The notes under the pieces: model-generated | Databases searched by the model: none | What the model was told of the DNA's origin: nothing | What the model saw: the letters and a program-made list of their open reading frames with translations, nothing else | Assembly: GCA_016788375.1 (NCBI GenBank) | Contig: JAEUSI010000015.1 | Coordinates: forward strand, 1 to 37,892 | DNA: 37,892 nucleotides | From: Ignavibacteria bacterium | GTDB taxonomy: Bacteria > Bacteroidota > Ignavibacteria > Tepidaquicellales > Tepidaquicellaceae | Reading direction: 5' to 3' | Made by a program: the position numbers and the translations under genes | Part shown: positions 35,197 through 37,892 of the stretch, one piece after another | Position numbering within the stretch: the first letter of the stretch is position 1 | Layout of the letters: the number at the start of each line of letters is the position of its first letter

Positions 35197-37299
35197 TTAC
35201 TGCAGAATTTCCTTTAACTTCTCAGGATTGTCAACGGGTAAATTGCATTTGTAATCTTCACATACATATACTTCATCTTTATTTCTTTCCTGAACAATAT
35301 TCTTCAGATATTCTGATATAATTTTCATTTCATCAGAAGAATGAATCATTACCTTATTCGGAATGTATGTCTTATATATTAAATCAATAAGCTCTTTCAG
35401 CTTCTTACCTTCCGTATTACCTGACAGTATTATTTCTTTGGGAGAATGAATTAAAAAGCTTACTGCGCACATCATCTGCGGGCTTGAAAAAGGAAGTCTG
35501 TTTAAATCTGAAGAAAATAATTCAAGTGAATTTTCAGCAATATTTATCAGCTCTTTATTGTCTGTCATGTATCCGAGTCTGAGCAGATTCATAATCTGTA
35601 TCGAATTTCCGGAAGGTTCTGCTCCGTCATAGGAATCCTTTGTCTTTAAAAAAATGTCAGCCGTATTTTCCGGGACATCATAAAATCCGCCTCTCTCTCT
35701 GTCATAGAATTTCTCAATCACAGTTTTATTAAGTTCAAGCGACTGCCTTAGATAATTCAAATCGAATGTTGTCTCATACATATCTGTCAGTCCAGATATC
35801 AGAAATGCATAGTCATCAAGAGTTCCTTCAAATCTTGAATCGCCGTCCCTGTATCTGTGATAAAGTAACTTTGTCCGTTTGTCATATAATTTTTCATAAA
35901 TAAAACTGCAGGCTTGTCCGGCAGTTTTAAGATAAATCTCTTCACGGGTTGCCTGATATATTTTTGCAAGCGCAGAAATCATCAGTCCGTTCCATGAAGT
36001 AAGGATCTTATCGTCAAGATGAGGCTTAGGTCTTGCCGATCTTGCCGAAAGCAGTATGCTTCTGCATTCATCAATTGTTGCTGCAATTTCTTCTGGAGTT
36101 TTATCAAATTCTTTAGCCGTTTCATAAATATCATTTGCAATGAACAGCACATTCTTTTTACCGAAAACTTCATGAGGATCGTTAACTGTATTTCCGTTAA
36201 TCTGAATCCCGTAAAAAAATCCGAATATTTTAGAATTCTCTTCACCGAGCAGATTGTCAATTTCATCTTTATTCCACAGATAATAAGCACCTTCTGCTTT
36301 TATGTGAGGTTCCGACGAACTCAAAGCGCTCTCTGCATCCTCGGCTGAATAAAACCCACCTTTTGGATGTTTCAGATTTTCAAGTACATAATGTGCCGTA
36401 TCTTCGGCGACAAATAAATAAAATTTATTTTTTGTCACTAGATAAGTATTTACATATGTAATTATAAGCTGCGCCTGATCGTAAAGCATCTTTTCAAAAT
36501 GAGGTACGCGCCAGAAGCTGTCAACAGAATATCTGTGAAAACCACCCGATAAATGATCATACATTCCTCCTTCATACATTTTTTTTAGAGTAAATGCAGG
36601 TATGTCAAGCGCACTGAATTCCTTTGTATGATAATAATAATCCAGAAGGAAATTATACACTGCAGGTCTCGGAAATTTATTCCCGCTGCCGAATCCTCCG
36701 TATTCTTCGTCATAAATCTTAACAATACTGTTATAACAGTTATCAAGCGTATCTTTGCTTAGTTTAGAATCTGAATCAGCTGAAATCCTGTTCTCAATCA
36801 TTTGCTTAAGACCGGAAACTATTTTATCGCTGCTTTCTATAATTTCGTTTTTCCTGTTTTTCCAGATTTCATGAATCTGATTTATTACGTCTTCAAATCC
36901 TGCCCTTCCGTATTTTGCTTTCGGAGGAATGTATGTAGCTCCATAGAAAGGCTTTAAATCCGGAGTAAGGAACATGCTCATCGGCCAACCGCCTGATCCT
37001 GTCATTGACTGAAGCGCAGTCATATAAACCCTGTCAACATCGGGTCTTTCTTCACGGTCAACTTTTATATTTACAAAATATTCATTCATCATTCCGGCAA
37101 TTTCCTCATTCTCAAAAACTTCACGCTCCATTACATGACACCAGTAACATGTCGAATATCCGACAGATAAAAATACCGGCTTGTCAAGTTTTTTCGCAAG
37201 TTCAAATGTTTCTTCGTTCCAGGCGTTCCATTCAACGGGATTGTAAGCATGCTGCAGAAGATAGGGCGATTTTTCAAGTATGAGTTTATTTTCAGTCAT
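35197..37299 (-). CDS. Thioredoxin-domain DUF255 protein (YyaL / SPATA20-like)
   Basis: A 700-residue cytosolic protein. The N-terminal 160 residues are a thioredoxin-like DUF255 domain with active-site STCYWCHVM (Cys51 and Cys54) and the flanking [14 protein letters not shown]. The rest is an (alpha/alpha)-barrel like those of N-acylglucosamine epimerases and family 88-type enzymes. It includes [43 protein letters not shown], and later [13 protein letters not shown]. The family is widely conserved but its reaction is unknown. It starts the leftward run of five genes and faces away from the toxin-antitoxin pair upstream. Confidence 0.92.
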   Translation of the reverse strand: MTENKLILEKSPYLLQHAYNPVEWNAWNEETFELAKKLDKPVFLSVGYSTCYWCHVMEREVFENEEIAGMMNEYFVNIKVDREERPDVDRVYMTALQSMTGSGGWPMSMFLTPDLKPFYGATYIPPKAKYGRAGFEDVINQIHEIWKNRKNEIIESSDKIVSGLKQMIENRISADSDSKLSKDTLDNCYNSIVKIYDEEYGGFGSGNKFPRPAVYNFLLDYYYHTKEFSALDIPAFTLKKMYEGGMYDHLSGGFHRYSVDSFWRVPHFEKMLYDQAQLIITYVNTYLVTKNKFYLFVAEDTAHYVLENLKHPKGGFYSAEDAESALSSSEPHIKAEGAYYLWNKDEIDNLLGEENSKIFGFFYGIQINGNTVNDPHEVFGKKNVLFIANDIYETAKEFDKTPEEIAATIDECRSILLSARSARPKPHLDDKILTSWNGLMISALAKIYQATREEIYLKTAGQACSFIYEKLYDKRTKLLYHRYRDGDSRFEGTLDDYAFLISGLTDMYETTFDLNYLRQSLELNKTVIEKFYDRERGGFYDVPENTADIFLKTKDSYDGAEPSGNSIQIMNLLRLGYMTDNKELINIAENSLELFSSDLNRLPFSSPQMMCAVSFLIHSPKEIILSGNTEGKKLKELIDLIYKTYIPNKVMIHSSDEMKIISEYLKNIVQERNKDEVYVCEDYKCNLPVDNPEKLKEILQ

Positions 37300-37379
37300 T
37301 TTTGAATTTACGAAAAATGAAATTTTAATGAAGGGGGAATTTTTGACACAATGGCAGATAAAGATTTACAAAGTCTTGC

Positions 37380-37703
37380 TCAGTATGAAATAATAGTTGA
37401 TTTTCCTTTTTCTAATGATAACAACATTTCTTTAAATTTTGGGATGAGTGGAGAGATTAGCTCAATCTTATTCCTGTTAACTTCAAAAACAACAACTGAA
37501 ATACTAAATGATTTTAAATTTTGCTGGCTTTCTAATTTTTTATCAACTGTTAGAATAATATCAAAATTATTTTTAACTGCAACACTTAACAGTTTTCCGT
37601 TCTTTAAACTTTTCCATCCAATTTCTGAAACAGAATATACCTCATACTCATATAGTAACTTTTTTAATCTTACAGGAAGACACTAATCAAGTAATATTTT
37701 CAT
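37380..37703 (-). pseudogene. DUF5615 PIN-like toxin gene with an in-frame TAG at codon 7
   Basis: Starting at the ATG that overlaps the antitoxin stop (ATGA), the frame reads MKILLD, then TAG at 37685-37683, then CLPVRLKKLL, and stays open for 100 further codons to the natural stop at 37380. Intact DUF5615 proteins begin K-I-L-L-D-E-(C/N)-L-P, so the TAG replaces the conserved Glu codon (GAG or GAA). Other family features remain: DIILTVDKKLE (the second acidic site) and SISVVVFEV. The toxin is therefore a nonsense mutant of a DUF433/DUF5615 type II pair. Readthrough, suppression, or a base-call error would each rescue it; no good alternative start for the whole domain is seen. Confidence 0.85.
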
Positions 37704-37892
37704 TTGGATAAAGTATTTTCAATCAATAATATTTCAGCCGATTCTAATAAATTAATTGCATGCTCTTTTGATACAGATGGAAAATCTTCTAAGAATGTTT
37801 CGAGGGTTTCTCCTGTTTCAATATAATCAAATAAATTTTTTATCGGTACCCGGGGTCCGTTAAAAACCGGCTCTCCGCTTAAAATCTCAGGA
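37700..37892 (-). CDS. DUF433 antitoxin, N-terminus beyond the window
   Basis: The frame enters from the right edge at 37891 and runs 63 residues to the stop at 37700. It begins PEILSGEPVFNGPRVPIKNL and continues LFDYIETGETLETFLEDFPSVSKEHAINLLES, the winged-helix-like DUF433 domain. The usual G-T-R of the family reads G-P-R here (CCC at 37855-37853 in place of an ACN codon). Its stop overlaps the start of the PIN-like toxin gene (ATGA), the standard antitoxin-toxin order. The missing part is probably only about 10-15 residues. Confidence 0.88.
   Translation of the reverse strand, partial: PEILSGEPVFNGPRVPIKNLFDYIETGETLETFLEDFPSVSKEHAINLLESAEILLIENTLSK

Noticed and set aside
37351-37686. Forward 111-codon open frame at the right end
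   Set aside because: It is antisense to the DUF5615 toxin gene, whose protein motifs on the - strand are clear; the forward translation has no recognisable pattern.
37845-37855. GGTACCCGGGG resembles a cloning polylinker and raised the idea of vector contamination
   Set aside because: The bases lie in frame within the DUF433 motif and encode its G-x-R-V-P segment, so they are native sequence with at most one substitution.

Overview
The window reads as chromosome of a low-to-moderate GC, Gram-negative member of the FCB group, most likely Ignavibacteria/Chlorobi-related rather than core Bacteroidetes. The evidence is two secreted proteins ending in type IX secretion (Por) C-terminal sorting domains with the NPFNP motif, a PorV/PorQ-type outer-membrane protein, an outer-membrane efflux protein and lipoprotein-type adaptor, and a YceD-rpmF-plsX block. 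This placement is inference from gene content and protein style; no 16S rRNA or tRNA gene is present.

Layout. 1-2.3 kb (+): a 5'-truncated beta-propeller-type secreted protein and a second secreted protein, both T9SS cargo, each followed by a clear intrinsic terminator. 2.5-9.0 kb (+): a compact six-gene operon for a complete envelope-spanning ABC-2 exporter of YbhGFSR type: lipoprotein adaptor, ATPase 1, TolC-like channel, ATPase 2, permease 1, permease 2. 9.1-10.3 kb (+): a GAF-PP2C (RsbU-like) regulatory phosphatase. 10.4-15.0 kb (-): metallophosphoesterase, a frameshifted DUF5706/PycTM-like membrane protein, a CHAD protein, and an outer-membrane-like protein with a small partner. 15.4-23.3 kb (+): a housekeeping run with gcvH, YceD-family gene, rpmF, plsX, a small unknown gene, rpmB, a family 2 glycosyltransferase, tgt, yajC, ribBA, greA and an MlaD/MCE-domain protein. 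23.3-28.1 kb (-): PorV/PorQ-type protein, then a four-gene operon running GT-C-like membrane protein, UbiA-type phosphoribosyl-polyprenyl synthase, EamA transporter, acylphosphatase. 28.2-30.6 kb (-): methyltransferase and the catalytic subunit of a split methylmalonyl-CoA-type mutase. 30.7-37.3 kb (-): DUF937 protein, M23 peptidase, aconitase, PolB-like 3'-5' exonuclease, and a thioredoxin-domain DUF255 protein. 37.4-37.9 kb (-): a DUF433/DUF5615 toxin-antitoxin pair whose toxin gene carries an early nonsense codon.

Most of the window is ordinary core genome. The points that merit attention are: (1) the two exporter ATPases have complementary defects that fall in the same composite nucleotide site; (2) a DUF5706 (Pycsar-effector-like) gene is broken exactly at a 10-base homopolymer and lies between CHAD and calcineurin-like phosphoesterase genes with no cyclase; (3) the tRNA-guanine transglycosylase has lost two of three zinc-ligand cysteines; (4) the PIN-like toxin has an in-frame TAG at codon 7; (5) a strong forward terminator plus a perfect palindrome sit in a 434-base gap with no forward gene to terminate, suggesting a small RNA. 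I see no CRISPR array, IS element, prophage, tRNA or rRNA.
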